Source: Dehalococcoidia bacterium (lineage in GTDB: Bacteria; Chloroflexota; Dehalococcoidia; DSTF01; JACRBR01). From it: a stretch of DNA of 64,000 nt. Positions 44,334 to 52,674 of the stretch are shown piece after piece; position 1 is the first letter of the stretch; each line of letters opens with the position of its first letter. The position numbers were made by a program, and so were the translations under genes. The notes beneath the pieces were generated by a model, which made no database searches, was not told the origin of the DNA, and saw nothing but the letters and a program-made list of their open reading frames with translations. The stretch is from assembly GCA_021462855.1 (NCBI GenBank), contig JAJTXQ010000049.1, positions 216,743-280,742 of the forward strand, written 5' to 3'.

Positions 44334-45956
44334 ATGACCACCGACAACAGGGAATCGCGAGCCGGCGAGCGCGATGTGCCGTTCGAAACATCGTCCGGCA
44401 AGCCGGTGAAGCTCGAGTACACGCCCGCCGACGCCGCCGGCCTCGATTACCTCGACGACCTGGGGTTTCCAGGCGAGTTTCCCTTCACGCGCGGCGTACA
44501 GCCGACGATGTACCGGGGCCGCTTCTGGACGATGCGCCAGTACGCCGGCTTCTCCGATGCCGAGGAGTCCAACCGCCGCTACAAATACCTGCTCTCGCAA
44601 GGCCAGACGGGCCTGTCGGTCGCGTTCGACCTGCCGACGCAGATCGGCTACGACCCGGACGACGCGATGGCGGAGGGGGAGGTCGGCAAGGTCGGCGTGT
44701 CAATCGCCTCGATCGAGGACATGGAGACGCTGTTCCGCGACATTCCACTCGAGACGGTGACGACGTCGATGACGATCAACGCCACGGCGTCGGTGCTGCT
44801 GGCGCTGTACGTCGCGGTGGCGAAGAAGCAGGGCGCTGACCTGTCAAAGGTCGGCGGGACGACGCAGAACGACATCCTCAAGGAGTATATCGCGCGGGGG
44901 ACGTACATCTTCCCGCCGCGGCCGTCGCTGCGGCTGATCACGGACATCTTCGCGTGGTGCAACGAGAACCTGCCGCAATGGAACACGATCAGCATCAGCG
45001 GCTACCACATGCGCGAAGCGGGGTGCACGGCGGCGCAGGAAGTCGGTTTCACGATCGCCGACGCGATCCAGTACACCCAGGCGGCGCTGGATCGCGGCCT
45101 GAAGATCGATGACTTCGCGCCGCGGCTGGCGTTCTTCTTCGCCTGCCACAGCAACTTCCTCGAGGAGATCGCGAAGTTCCGCGCGGCGCGGCGGATGTGG
45201 GCGCGCATCGTGAAGGAGCGGTTCGGCGCGAAGGATCCGCGATCGATGATGTTGCGCTTCCACACGCAGACGGGCGGCGCGACGCTGACGGCGCAACAGC
45301 CGGTGAACAACCTCGTCCGCACGGCGCTGCAAGGCCTGTCGGCGGTGCTCGGCGGCACGCAGTCGCTGCACACCAACAGCTACGACGAGGCGCTGTCATT
45401 GCCGAGCCAGCACGCGGCGGAGCTGGCGCTGCGCACGCAACAGATCATCGCGTACGAGAGCGGCGTCGGCGATACGATCGACCCGCTGGCGGGCTCGTGG
45501 TACATCGAGAGCCTCACCGACCAGGTCGAGGCTGAAGCGATGGAGTATGTGCGCCGGATCGACGACATGGGTGGCGCGCTCGCAGCGGTCGAGACAGGTT
45601 TCCAGGCGAACGAGATCCACGAAAACGCGTTCCGCATTCAGCGCGATATCGAGGCGCGGCGCAAGATCGTCGTCGGCGTCAACGAGTTCGTCGATGACGA
45701 ACCGCCGCCGGAGGGCCTGCACAAGCACGACATCGAAGTCGGGAGGCGGCGCGCCGAGCAGATGCGGCGCATTCGCGCCGGCCGCGACGCATCCGCGGCG
45801 GAGGCATCGATGCGCCGGCTGGACGATGCCGCGCGGGGCGCCGACAACATGATGCCGCTGATCATCGAGGCGGTGGAGAACTACGTGACACTCGGCGAAA
45901 TCTGCGCGCGACTGCGCGGGGTCTGGGGCGAGCAGTGGGAGAAGGCCGGGCTGTAG
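44334..45956 (+). CDS. Methylmalonyl-CoA mutase, large (catalytic) subunit
   Basis: A 540-residue catalytic subunit without the B12-binding domain, as in two-subunit mutases. It interconverts methylmalonyl-CoA and succinyl-CoA, or possibly ethylmalonyl-CoA and methylsuccinyl-CoA. Residues known from methylmalonyl-CoA mutase are kept: Tyr in MRQYAGF (Y70), Arg in PPRPSLRLI and His in [11 protein letters not shown]. Isobutyryl-CoA mutase would have Phe and Gln at the first two. The small cobalamin subunit and MeaB chaperone are not in the window. A strong promoter abuts the ATG. The ethylmalonyl-pathway-like operon begins 1.3 kb downstream. Confidence 0.93.
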   Translation: MTTDNRESRAGERDVPFETSSGKPVKLEYTPADAAGLDYLDDLGFPGEFPFTRGVQPTMYRGRFWTMRQYAGFSDAEESNRRYKYLLSQGQTGLSVAFDLPTQIGYDPDDAMAEGEVGKVGVSIASIEDMETLFRDIPLETVTTSMTINATASVLLALYVAVAKKQGADLSKVGGTTQNDILKEYIARGTYIFPPRPSLRLITDIFAWCNENLPQWNTISISGYHMREAGCTAAQEVGFTIADAIQYTQAALDRGLKIDDFAPRLAFFFACHSNFLEEIAKFRAARRMWARIVKERFGAKDPRSMMLRFHTQTGGATLTAQQPVNNLVRTALQGLSAVLGGTQSLHTNSYDEALSLPSQHAAELALRTQQIIAYESGVGDTIDPLAGSWYIESLTDQVEAEAMEYVRRIDDMGGALAAVETGFQANEIHENAFRIQRDIEARRKIVVGVNEFVDDEPPPEGLHKHDIEVGRRRAEQMRRIRAGRDASAAEASMRRLDDAARGADNMMPLIIEAVENYVTLGEICARLRGVWGEQWEKAGL

Positions 45957-46015
45957 ACGGCCCCCTTCATCATCGCCAGCCTTCGAGGTCGACCAGAGGC
46001 GCCAGGTGGTGTAGC

Positions 46016-46050
46016 AAAAAAAGGGACGGGGTGTGCGCTCCCCGTCCCTT
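46016..46050 (-). terminator. Intrinsic terminator between the mutase and CAP genes
   Basis: An 11-bp perfect stem (46021-46031 with 46040-46050) with an 8-base loop. On the minus strand it continues into a run of seven T residues (46022-46016), a textbook terminator for the CAP-domain gene. On the plus strand it may also end the mutase transcript. Confidence 0.85.
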
Positions 46051-46071
46051 CGTTCATCGGCCCACCCGCCT

Positions 46072-47118
46072 TCAGTGGGTGATGGTGATGGTCGTGCCGT
46101 TGCTGGACCCGTCGGGATCGTGGTTCAGCGGCGCGGCGTAGGGACGCGTCGGGGACGTCACGCTCGTCACGGAGAACTTCACGGACGGCCCCGACGAGAA
46201 CTGCGGCGACCAGATGATGCAATAGCCGACGCTGTTCGTCGTGCAGGACGCGTACTTCACCCCGTACCACTTGCCCTTGACCGCCGCGCCGGCGACCGGG
46301 CGTTCCGCGGCATCGTGCACCCACACGGCGATCACGGCGCGCCACCGGGAGCCGCCGGCGGCCGTGGCGCCGTCGATGTCGCTGACGTGCGCGCTGGTGC
46401 CGGATGGCGCGGTCGCGGTGGCCGTCGGCGCCGCGGGCGCCGCCGTGCGGGTCGGCGTTGGCGGCACGGCGGTGCGTGTCGGCGTTGGCGGCACGGCCGT
46501 GCGCGTGGGCGTGGCGGTCGCGGTGCGCGTGGGTGTGGACGTGCGCGTCGGCGTGCTCGTCGCGGGCGTGCCCGAAGGCCAGCCGTCGGAGACGCTGCCG
46601 AACTCGTTCGTCCAGTACCAGCCGTAGGGCGCGCCCGCGGCGTACGCCCGGCCGATGCCAATGGCGGTGTAGTTCGCGTTCAGCATGTTGTCGTTGTGCG
46701 CCGGGCTGTTCTTCCACTGGTTGAACGTCGCCAGTGCGCCGCTGTTGCCGGCCGCGATGTTCTCGCCGATCCAGGCGTTGTAGCCGTAGCCGCAGTCGCG
46801 GATGCGCTGGGACCACGAGCGGGTCAGATCATCGTGCGCGAAGTACCGGTTCGTCGCCATGTCCTGCGACTTCCACTGCGCCGCCTTCGACAGCGTGTGC
46901 GAAGGCGCCAGCGAACCCCGCCCGTTCTGCGCGCGATAGTCGTTGATGAGCTGCAAGAAATACAGCTCCTCAGTATCGAGCGCCGGGTCGACGGTGCAGT
47001 CGCCTGCCGCCAAGCCCTGAGTCGTCATGCCGGCGCGCCCGATGGAGACGGCGCCGGCGATGAGCAGCGCGGCCAGCGCGATGGGCGCGGCCACGCGAAG
47101 TGCGCGTGAACGAATCAT
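46072..47118 (-). CDS. Secreted CAP/SCP-domain protein with Thr/Pro repeat linker
   Basis: A 348-residue exported protein. The signal peptide is RVAAPIALAALLIAGAVSIGRAG. The CAP domain spans about 45-170 (LQLINDYRAQNGRGSLAPS; TNRYFAHDDLT; NAWIGENIAAGN; HNDNMLNANYTAIGIG), followed by a linker of TPTRT repeats (about 183-240) and a C-terminal immunoglobulin-like or invasin-like domain (AHVSDIDGATAAGGSRWRAV). It shares CAP domain and linker style with the protein at 7.6-8.5 kb, but the domain order is reversed. It lies between the mutase and mesaconyl-CoA hydratase genes on the opposite strand, apparently unrelated to them. Confidence 0.88.
   Translation of the reverse strand: MIRSRALRVAAPIALAALLIAGAVSIGRAGMTTQGLAAGDCTVDPALDTEELYFLQLINDYRAQNGRGSLAPSHTLSKAAQWKSQDMATNRYFAHDDLTRSWSQRIRDCGYGYNAWIGENIAAGNSGALATFNQWKNSPAHNDNMLNANYTAIGIGRAYAAGAPYGWYWTNEFGSVSDGWPSGTPATSTPTRTSTPTRTATATPTRTAVPPTPTRTAVPPTPTRTAAPAAPTATATAPSGTSAHVSDIDGATAAGGSRWRAVIAVWVHDAAERPVAGAAVKGKWYGVKYASCTTNSVGYCIIWSPQFSSGPSVKFSVTSVTSPTRPYAAPLNHDPDGSSNGTTITITH
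46451..46504. repeat. Tandem 2 x 27-bp repeat in the CAP linker
   Basis: Two adjacent 27-base units (46451-46477 and 46478-46504) differ at only two or three positions. They encode the repeated linker unit TRTAVPPTP, and further degenerate TPTRT units continue on the N-terminal side. Confidence 0.8.
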
Positions 47119-47128
47119 GAGACCCCCA

Positions 47129-47164
47129 AACGTCCAATTCCCCGTAGCTCATGAATCGGACGTT
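47129..47164. promoter_or_regulatory. Operator-like inverted repeat between divergent genes
   Basis: AACGTCC (47129-47135) and GGACGTT (47158-47164) are perfect arms. One mismatch further in, ATTC (47137-47140) pairs with GAAT (47153-47156). The dyad lies just upstream of the CAP gene and 100 bases before the mesaconyl-CoA hydratase gene, so either could be its target. Confidence 0.4.
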
Positions 47165-47263
47165 GGAGCGACATCTGAACCGGGCCGGGCGAAGTTCCGC
47201 CTCGCGCGCGGCTGCGGTATACAGACGCATCCCCGCATCCGGACGTGAGGCAGGCAGGCGGGC

Positions 47264-48349
47264 GTGAAGATCGGCGGCAACTTCTTCGAGGACCTCGGGC
47301 CGGGGCAGACGCTCGTCAACCCGGTGCCGCGCACGATCACGCCCGGCGATGTCGCCATGTACATCGCGCTCTACGGCGACCGGAATCCCCTGTATTGCTC
47401 CGACGAGTTCGCGCGCAGCCTGGGATTTGAGCGTGCGCCGGTGGCTTCGCTGCTGGTATTCCACATCGTCTTTGGCCGGACCGTCGGCGAGATCTCGCTC
47501 AACTCGCCGGGAAACCTGGGATATGCCGACCTGCGGTTCCTGCGGCCCGTGTACACGGGCGACACGCTCCGCGCCGAGACCGAGACGCTGGGCTGGCGCG
47601 AGACATCGAAGGGCGACACCGGCGTGGTGTGGGTGCGGACCACGGGGCTGAACCAGCGCGGCGAGCCGGTGCTCCAGTTCTACCGCTGGGTGATGGTCAA
47701 CAAGCGCGACCCGGGCACGCCGACCCACGCCGACGACGCGCCCGAGATGCCTTCGACGGCATCGCTGGAGGTGGTCTCGTTCCCGGCGATCGAGCGTTTC
47801 GACGCGCGCGCGACGGGCAGCACGACGGCGTGGGAGGACTACGCCGCGGGTCAGCGCATCGCGCATCCGCAGGGGATCACGATCGAAGAAGCGGAGCACC
47901 AGATGGCGACGCGCCTGTACCAGAACAGCGCGCGCGTGCACTTCAATCAGCACCAGCAGCAGGCATCGCGTCACGGCCGGCGCATCGTATACGGCGGGCA
48001 CGTGATCTCGACGGCCCACGCGCTGACGTTCGACGGACTCGAGAACGAGCTGGGGATCGCGGCGTGGAACGCCGGTTCGCACACCAACCCGACGTTCGCG
48101 GGCGATACGCTGTTCGCTTGGACCGACGTCCTCGAGCCGGTTGACCTCGGCCGGCCGGATATCGGCGCGCTGCGGCTGCGGCTGGTGGCGGTGAAGAACG
48201 TCGATCCGGGCGCCGAGCCCGTCGAACTCAAGGTGCGCGACGAGCAGAGCGGCCGCGAGCGATACCATCAGAACGTTGTGCTGGACCTCGATTTCGTCGC
48301 GCTCGTCCCGAAGCGCGCAGTCATCGCCGGACAGGAGGCGCGTACATGA
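47264..48349 (+). CDS. Mesaconyl-CoA hydratase (beta-methylmalyl-CoA dehydratase), MaoC type
   Basis: A 361-residue double hot-dog protein that I recognise as Mch-like. It should hydrate mesaconyl-CoA to beta-methylmalyl-CoA. Family points are GNFFEDLGPGQTLVNPVPRT at the start, FHIVFGRTVGEISLNSPGN, LGYADLRFLRPVYTGDTL, TTGLNQRGEPVLQFYRWVMV and the C-terminal NSARVHFNQ with IVYGGHVISTAHAL. These are much closer to Mch than to simple enoyl-CoA hydratases. The start is GTG 47264. Its stop overlaps the dehydrogenase gene by four bases, the partner that would supply its substrate. Confidence 0.88.
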   Translation: MKIGGNFFEDLGPGQTLVNPVPRTITPGDVAMYIALYGDRNPLYCSDEFARSLGFERAPVASLLVFHIVFGRTVGEISLNSPGNLGYADLRFLRPVYTGDTLRAETETLGWRETSKGDTGVVWVRTTGLNQRGEPVLQFYRWVMVNKRDPGTPTHADDAPEMPSTASLEVVSFPAIERFDARATGSTTAWEDYAAGQRIAHPQGITIEEAEHQMATRLYQNSARVHFNQHQQQASRHGRRIVYGGHVISTAHALTFDGLENELGIAAWNAGSHTNPTFAGDTLFAWTDVLEPVDLGRPDIGALRLRLVAVKNVDPGAEPVELKVRDEQSGRERYHQNVVLDLDFVALVPKRAVIAGQEART

Positions 48350-50004
48350 CATCGGACACTGCGACCGGCGCGCTCGCCGGGGCGCGGGGGCTCGCCGAAG
48401 CCGCGCGCCGTTTCGCCGGCGCTGCGGTGGCCCGCGCGGCCGATCTCACGGCCGGCGGCGAGGACATCGACGGGCACCAGGCGCTGTGCTCGCGTCTCGC
48501 CCATGTCGCCACGGAGGCGCGCGCGGCCGCGTCGCTCACGGCGTACGCCGAACGGCTCGCGGCCGAAGGCAAGGCCGACGCGAACGCCGAAAACCAGGCG
48601 TTCGCGTTCGCGGCCGAGGTCGCGCACAGGCTGGCCGCCCTGGCCGATGCGCATCCCGGCGACTTCGCCGATGCGCCGGCGCTGAGCGCGGACGAGCGTG
48701 AACTCATCGGCGCCGGCCTCGACGATGGCCGCATCCGCGGCATCGGCGCACGGACGATCGAAAGCCGCGGCATCAACGCCAGCGACCTGTTCGATGACGA
48801 CGCCGCCCAGACGCGCACGTTCACGCGTCAGTTCGCCAGGCAGGAGCTGCTGCGCGAAGAAGACGGCATCGCCATCGCCGACCTCATCCACCGCGATGAC
48901 CTGCTGATCCCCGAGTCGTGGATCAAGCAGTACGCGGAGCTTGGATTCTTCGGCAGTTCGGTGCCCGACGCGTACGGCGGCACCGAGATGGGCTACCTGA
49001 CGATGATCGTGCTGACGGAGGAGCTGTCCGCCGCATCGTTGATCGCGGGGAGCCTGCTGACGCGCTCCGAGATCCTGACGCGCGCGCTCCTCGAGGGCGG
49101 CACCGATGCGCAGAAACAGGCTTGGCTTCCGCGCCTTGCCACCGGCGAGGTGCTTGTCGGCATCGCCGTCACGGAACCCGACATTGGCTCGCACAACGCC
49201 GGCACCCAGTGCAAGGCGACGCGCGGCGAGCGCGACGGCAGGCAAGGCTGGCTCATCAACGGCGCGAAGGCGTGGTGCACGTTCGCGGGCCGTGCCAACG
49301 TCCTCGCGCTCCTGGCACGCACCGACCCCGTGCCGAACGGCAACCGCGGGCTCTCGCTGTTCATCGTCCCGAAGGCGCCGTTCGACGGTCACAAGTTCGC
49401 GTATCGCCAGCCGGAGGGCGGCCTGATGACCGGCGAGGCGATCCCCACGCCGGGCTACCGCGGCATGCACTCGTACATCCTCAACATCGAGGACTACTTC
49501 GTCCCGGCGGAGAACCTCGTCGGCGAGGACGCGGGCGAAGGACGCGGGTTTTACCTGACGCTTGGCGGATTTGCGATCGGCCGGCTGCAGACGGGCGGAC
49601 GGGCGCTGGGGGTGGCCCAGGCGGCGCTGGAGAAGGCGTGCGCGTACGTCTCGCAGCGCGTGCAGTTCAACCAGCTCATCGGGGAGTTCCAGCTCACCCA
49701 GTACCAGGTGGGCCTCATGGCGACGCGCATCGCCGCGGCGCGGCAACTGACGTACGACTGCGCGCGCACGACGGACCCCAGGGGCAAGGCGCCGCTCGGC
49801 CCCGCGATGGCGAAGCTCTTCGCTTCGGATGTCGCGGTGGAGGTTACGCAGGCGGCGCAACTGCTCCACGGCGGCTGGGGGTACGCGGAGGAGGACCGCA
49901 TCACGCGCTACGTCGTCGATGCGCAGGTGCTGCCGATCTTCGAAGGCGTCAAAGCCATTCTCGAACTCAAGGTGATCGCAAAGGCGCTTGTCGCGCCGGC
50001 GTGA
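48346..50004 (+). CDS. (2S)-Methylsuccinyl-CoA dehydrogenase-like acyl-CoA dehydrogenase
   Basis: A 552-residue FAD enzyme. Standard acyl-CoA dehydrogenases have about 380 residues; the extra 150 N-terminal residues form a helical domain as in methylsuccinyl-CoA dehydrogenase (Mcd). The core shows VGIAVTEPDIGSHNAGTQ, GWLINGAKAWCTFAGRANVL, TPGYRGMHSYILNIEDYFVP and GRLQTGGRALGVAQAAL. PIFEGVKAILELK places a Glu (about 533) at the catalytic base site. It should oxidise methylsuccinyl-CoA to mesaconyl-CoA, the substrate of the hydratase encoded just upstream. The assignment rests on length, these motifs and operon context. Confidence 0.85.
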   Translation: MTSDTATGALAGARGLAEAARRFAGAAVARAADLTAGGEDIDGHQALCSRLAHVATEARAAASLTAYAERLAAEGKADANAENQAFAFAAEVAHRLAALADAHPGDFADAPALSADERELIGAGLDDGRIRGIGARTIESRGINASDLFDDDAAQTRTFTRQFARQELLREEDGIAIADLIHRDDLLIPESWIKQYAELGFFGSSVPDAYGGTEMGYLTMIVLTEELSAASLIAGSLLTRSEILTRALLEGGTDAQKQAWLPRLATGEVLVGIAVTEPDIGSHNAGTQCKATRGERDGRQGWLINGAKAWCTFAGRANVLALLARTDPVPNGNRGLSLFIVPKAPFDGHKFAYRQPEGGLMTGEAIPTPGYRGMHSYILNIEDYFVPAENLVGEDAGEGRGFYLTLGGFAIGRLQTGGRALGVAQAALEKACAYVSQRVQFNQLIGEFQLTQYQVGLMATRIAAARQLTYDCARTTDPRGKAPLGPAMAKLFASDVAVEVTQAAQLLHGGWGYAEEDRITRYVVDAQVLPIFEGVKAILELKVIAKALVAPA

Positions 50005-50032
50005 CCGAGCAGCGAACACAAGGGGAGGCACG

Positions 50033-51061
50033 ATGTACGTCCTGCAGAAGCTCAACCGGTTCGTCATCCCGCGCACGGAACTGACGTACCCGGCGCACAC
50101 GCTGAAGATGAACGAGAAGGCGTCGGCCGCGCCGGTCGACCATGTGATGCCGGACTTCGAGGACGCGTGCCCGTACGAGTTCAAGGGCGAGAAGAGCCGG
50201 GCGGTGCTCGTCGAGGCGCTGAACACGCTCGACTACGGCGGCAAGGTCATCGCCATCCGGCCGAATAACATCCGCTCGAAGTACTTCCTGGGCGACGTGC
50301 AGGCGATCATGCTCGGCGCGCCGGACCGCTTCCACGGCATCATCCTGCCGAAGACGGAGACGCCGGAGGACATCGTGCACCTGTCGCGGCTGCTCGACGC
50401 GCTGGAGGAGCAGGGCGGCTGGACGACGACGGTGCAGATCGAGGCGCTGATCGAGACGCCGCTCGCGGTCGTGAACGCGTACGACATCGCGACGTCGTCG
50501 CCGCGGATGGCGGGGCTGATCTTCGGCATCGCCGACTTTAGCGCGGCGATGGGCGTCCGCGAGATGATCGACAACCAGAACCGGAACTTCCACTATGCGA
50601 AGCAGGCGACGGTCGTCGCGGCGAAGGCGGCCGGGTTGCACGCGATCGACAACGCGTACCTGCGGCTGGTGCGGCCGGACACGCCGGCCGGCGAGGCCGA
50701 CGCGATCCGCGCGGGGCTGCGCGAAAAGAACGAGCAGTCGCGCGACCTCGGCATGGACGGCACGTGGGTGATCCACCCCGCGCAGGCCGACATCGCCAAT
50801 GACGTGTTCACGCCGACGGAGGAGGAGATCGAGGCGACGAAGCGCTCGCTCGACGTGTACCACCGGCTCGGCGGCGGGTCGATCGCCGACCCGGAGACGG
50901 GCGAGTTCTACGATGAAGCGACGACGAAGATGATGCTCATGCAGCTCGCGAAGGCAGCACAGGCCGGCAGGGTGTCGTACGACTACCTGGGCGAGCTGTC
51001 GGCGAAGTCGAAGGAAGTGTCCGGCTACGACATCCTCGAAGTGATGGGCCGGGTGGCGTAG
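50033..51061 (+). CDS. CoA-ester lyase of the CitE/malyl-CoA lyase family
   Basis: A 342-residue TIM-barrel lyase. The metal ligands expected of CitE/Mcl enzymes are Glu131 (ALIETPLAV) and Asp158 (FGIADFS), and VIHPAQADIANDVFTP is the usual late CoA-lyase motif. The first barrel strand HVMPDFEDACPYEFKG replaces the LDLEDAV of classical Mcl, so it is a divergent branch. In this operon it would cleave beta-methylmalyl-CoA to glyoxylate and propionyl-CoA and/or malyl-CoA to glyoxylate and acetyl-CoA. ATG 50033 has AGGGGAGG five bases upstream. Confidence 0.87.
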   Translation: MYVLQKLNRFVIPRTELTYPAHTLKMNEKASAAPVDHVMPDFEDACPYEFKGEKSRAVLVEALNTLDYGGKVIAIRPNNIRSKYFLGDVQAIMLGAPDRFHGIILPKTETPEDIVHLSRLLDALEEQGGWTTTVQIEALIETPLAVVNAYDIATSSPRMAGLIFGIADFSAAMGVREMIDNQNRNFHYAKQATVVAAKAAGLHAIDNAYLRLVRPDTPAGEADAIRAGLREKNEQSRDLGMDGTWVIHPAQADIANDVFTPTEEEIEATKRSLDVYHRLGGGSIADPETGEFYDEATTKMMLMQLAKAAQAGRVSYDYLGELSAKSKEVSGYDILEVMGRVA

Positions 51062-51070
51062 GGAGCAGCG

Positions 51071-51469
51071 ATGGTTACGAACCGGAAGGTCAACCCCTGG
51101 ACATGGCAGGATGCGGCCGGCTTCTCGCAGGCGATCGAGACGACGGGGCACCAGCGCGTGTTGCGCTGCGCCGGGCAGACATCGGTGAACGCCGACGGCG
51201 AGCCGCAACACGCCGGCGACATGGCCGCGCAGGTTGCGCTGGCGATGGACAACCTCGAAGAGGTGTTGGAGGCCGCGGGCATGACCCTCGCGAACGTGGT
51301 GCGGCTGAACTACTACACGACGGACGTTGACCTGTTCCTGGCGAACAAGGGCGAGGTCGGACAGCGGACGGCGGCGGCGGGCATCCAGCCCGCGGGCACG
51401 CTGCTGGGGGTGACACGGCTGGCGTTTGAGGGCCTGATGATCGAGATCGAAGCGGACGCGGTCGCATGA
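51071..51469 (+). CDS. Rid-family (YjgF/RutC) protein
   Basis: A 132-residue Rid-fold protein. True RidA hydrolyses enamine or imine intermediates using a conserved Arg in a PARS motif; here the segment reads QPAGTLLGVTRLAF, so that Arg is apparently missing and deaminase activity is doubtful. The end LMIEIEADAVA is typical of the fold. It lies 9 bases after the lyase gene, and its stop overlaps the ligase beta gene by four bases. A role linked to the CoA-ester chemistry of the operon is possible but unproven. Confidence 0.88.
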   Translation: MVTNRKVNPWTWQDAAGFSQAIETTGHQRVLRCAGQTSVNADGEPQHAGDMAAQVALAMDNLEEVLEAAGMTLANVVRLNYYTTDVDLFLANKGEVGQRTAAAGIQPAGTLLGVTRLAFEGLMIEIEADAVA

Positions 51470-52674
51470 GGTTCTACGAGTACGAGGCGAAGGCGGTGCT
51501 GGCGAAGAGGGGCGTCCCCGTCGCCAGGGGCGGCGTCGCGCACTCGCCGGACGAAGCGGAGCGCATCGCGCGCGAGGTTGGCGGCGAGGTCGTGCTCAAG
51601 TCGCAGGTGCTCACCGGCGGCCGGATGAAGGCCGGCGGCGTGCAGTTCGCGTCGACGCCGGAAGAGGCGCGCGCGCACGCCGATGCCATCCTCAGGCTCG
51701 AGATCAACGGCCAGTCGCCGCGCGGCGTGCTCGTCGAGGCGAAGTCGCCGGTGAAGAAGGAGTTCTACGCCGGCGTCATCTACGACGCCGTGGCGAAGCT
51801 GCCGGTCGCGATCTTCAGCGACATGGGCGGCATCGACATCGAGCAGGTGGCGGAGGAACATCCGGAGCATGTGGCGCGCGCCCACTTCTCCACGTTCCAG
51901 CCGTTCCAGGAATTCAGGATGAAGGAGCTCGTGGCGTCGCTCGGGGTCAGCGGCAATGAGCTCGGCGCGCTCACTCGCGTGATGTCGAAGCTGGCGCAGA
52001 CGTTCCTGGCGCACGGGCTGACGCTCGCTGAGATCAACCCGCTCGCGCAGCTCGAGGACGGCAGCTTCATTGCCTTGGATTCGCACCTGGACATGGAAGA
52101 CGAGGCGCGCGACGGGCAGGCGGCGCTGCTCGCGGAACTGGGCATTGGCAAGGAGGAGACGCGACAGGCGCGCCCGCCGACGCCATTCGAGATCCGCGGG
52201 GCGGAGGTCGACGCGTCGGACCACCGCGGGGTCGCCGGCCGCGTCGTTGAGTTCGACGGGAATCTCGGCTGCGTGATCGGCGCGGGCGGCGGCAGCCTCA
52301 CGATCTTCGATGCGCTGCGCAAGCACGGCGGACGGCCGGCGAACTACTGCGAGATCGGCGGCAACCCGAGCGTGAAGAAGGCGTGCGGGCTCACCAAGCT
52401 GATCCTCAGCAAGCCCGGCGTCGAGAAGATCTGCGTGATCATGAACGTCGTGAGCAACACGCGCGTGGATATCGTCGCGCGAGGCGTGATCAAGGGCGTT
52501 GTCGAGTCGGGCTATGACCCGGCGGAGAAGATCGCGATCTTCCGCATTCCGGGATCATGGGAAGACGAGGGATTCAAGATCCTGGAGAAGTACGGCGTGG
52601 ACTACTGCGACCGCACCGTGCCGATGTCGGAGGCCGCGCGGCGCGCTGTCGAGAAGGTGAAGGCGGGGGCGTAG
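51466..52674 (+). CDS. Acyl-CoA ligase beta subunit (SucC/MtkA/ATP-citrate-lyase-like ATP-grasp)
   Basis: A 402-residue ATP-grasp subunit pairing with the next gene. The N-terminus matches succinyl-CoA ligase beta (FYEYEAKAVLAKRGVPVARG; LTGGRMKAGGVQF). The C-terminal ligase domain differs: the NGAGLAM motif of SucC and malate-CoA ligase is GAGGGSL here, followed by ANYCEIGGNPS, which looks closer to ATP-citrate lyase or citryl-CoA synthetase. A dicarboxylate or hydroxy-dicarboxylate substrate such as malate is inferred from the neighbouring lyase. It ends directly before the alpha subunit. Confidence 0.85.
   Translation: MRFYEYEAKAVLAKRGVPVARGGVAHSPDEAERIAREVGGEVVLKSQVLTGGRMKAGGVQFASTPEEARAHADAILRLEINGQSPRGVLVEAKSPVKKEFYAGVIYDAVAKLPVAIFSDMGGIDIEQVAEEHPEHVARAHFSTFQPFQEFRMKELVASLGVSGNELGALTRVMSKLAQTFLAHGLTLAEINPLAQLEDGSFIALDSHLDMEDEARDGQAALLAELGIGKEETRQARPPTPFEIRGAEVDASDHRGVAGRVVEFDGNLGCVIGAGGGSLTIFDALRKHGGRPANYCEIGGNPSVKKACGLTKLILSKPGVEKICVIMNVVSNTRVDIVARGVIKGVVESGYDPAEKIAIFRIPGSWEDEGFKILEKYGVDYCDRTVPMSEAARRAVEKVKAGA

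Noticed and set aside
44334-45956. Isobutyryl-CoA mutase or a fused IcmF-type mutase.
   Set aside because: The substrate-contact residues are the methylmalonyl-type Tyr and Arg, and neither a G-protein nor a B12 domain is fused.
46072-47118. The second CAP gene as part of the CoA-ester operon.
   Set aside because: It is on the opposite strand with its own terminator and encodes an unrelated secreted protein.
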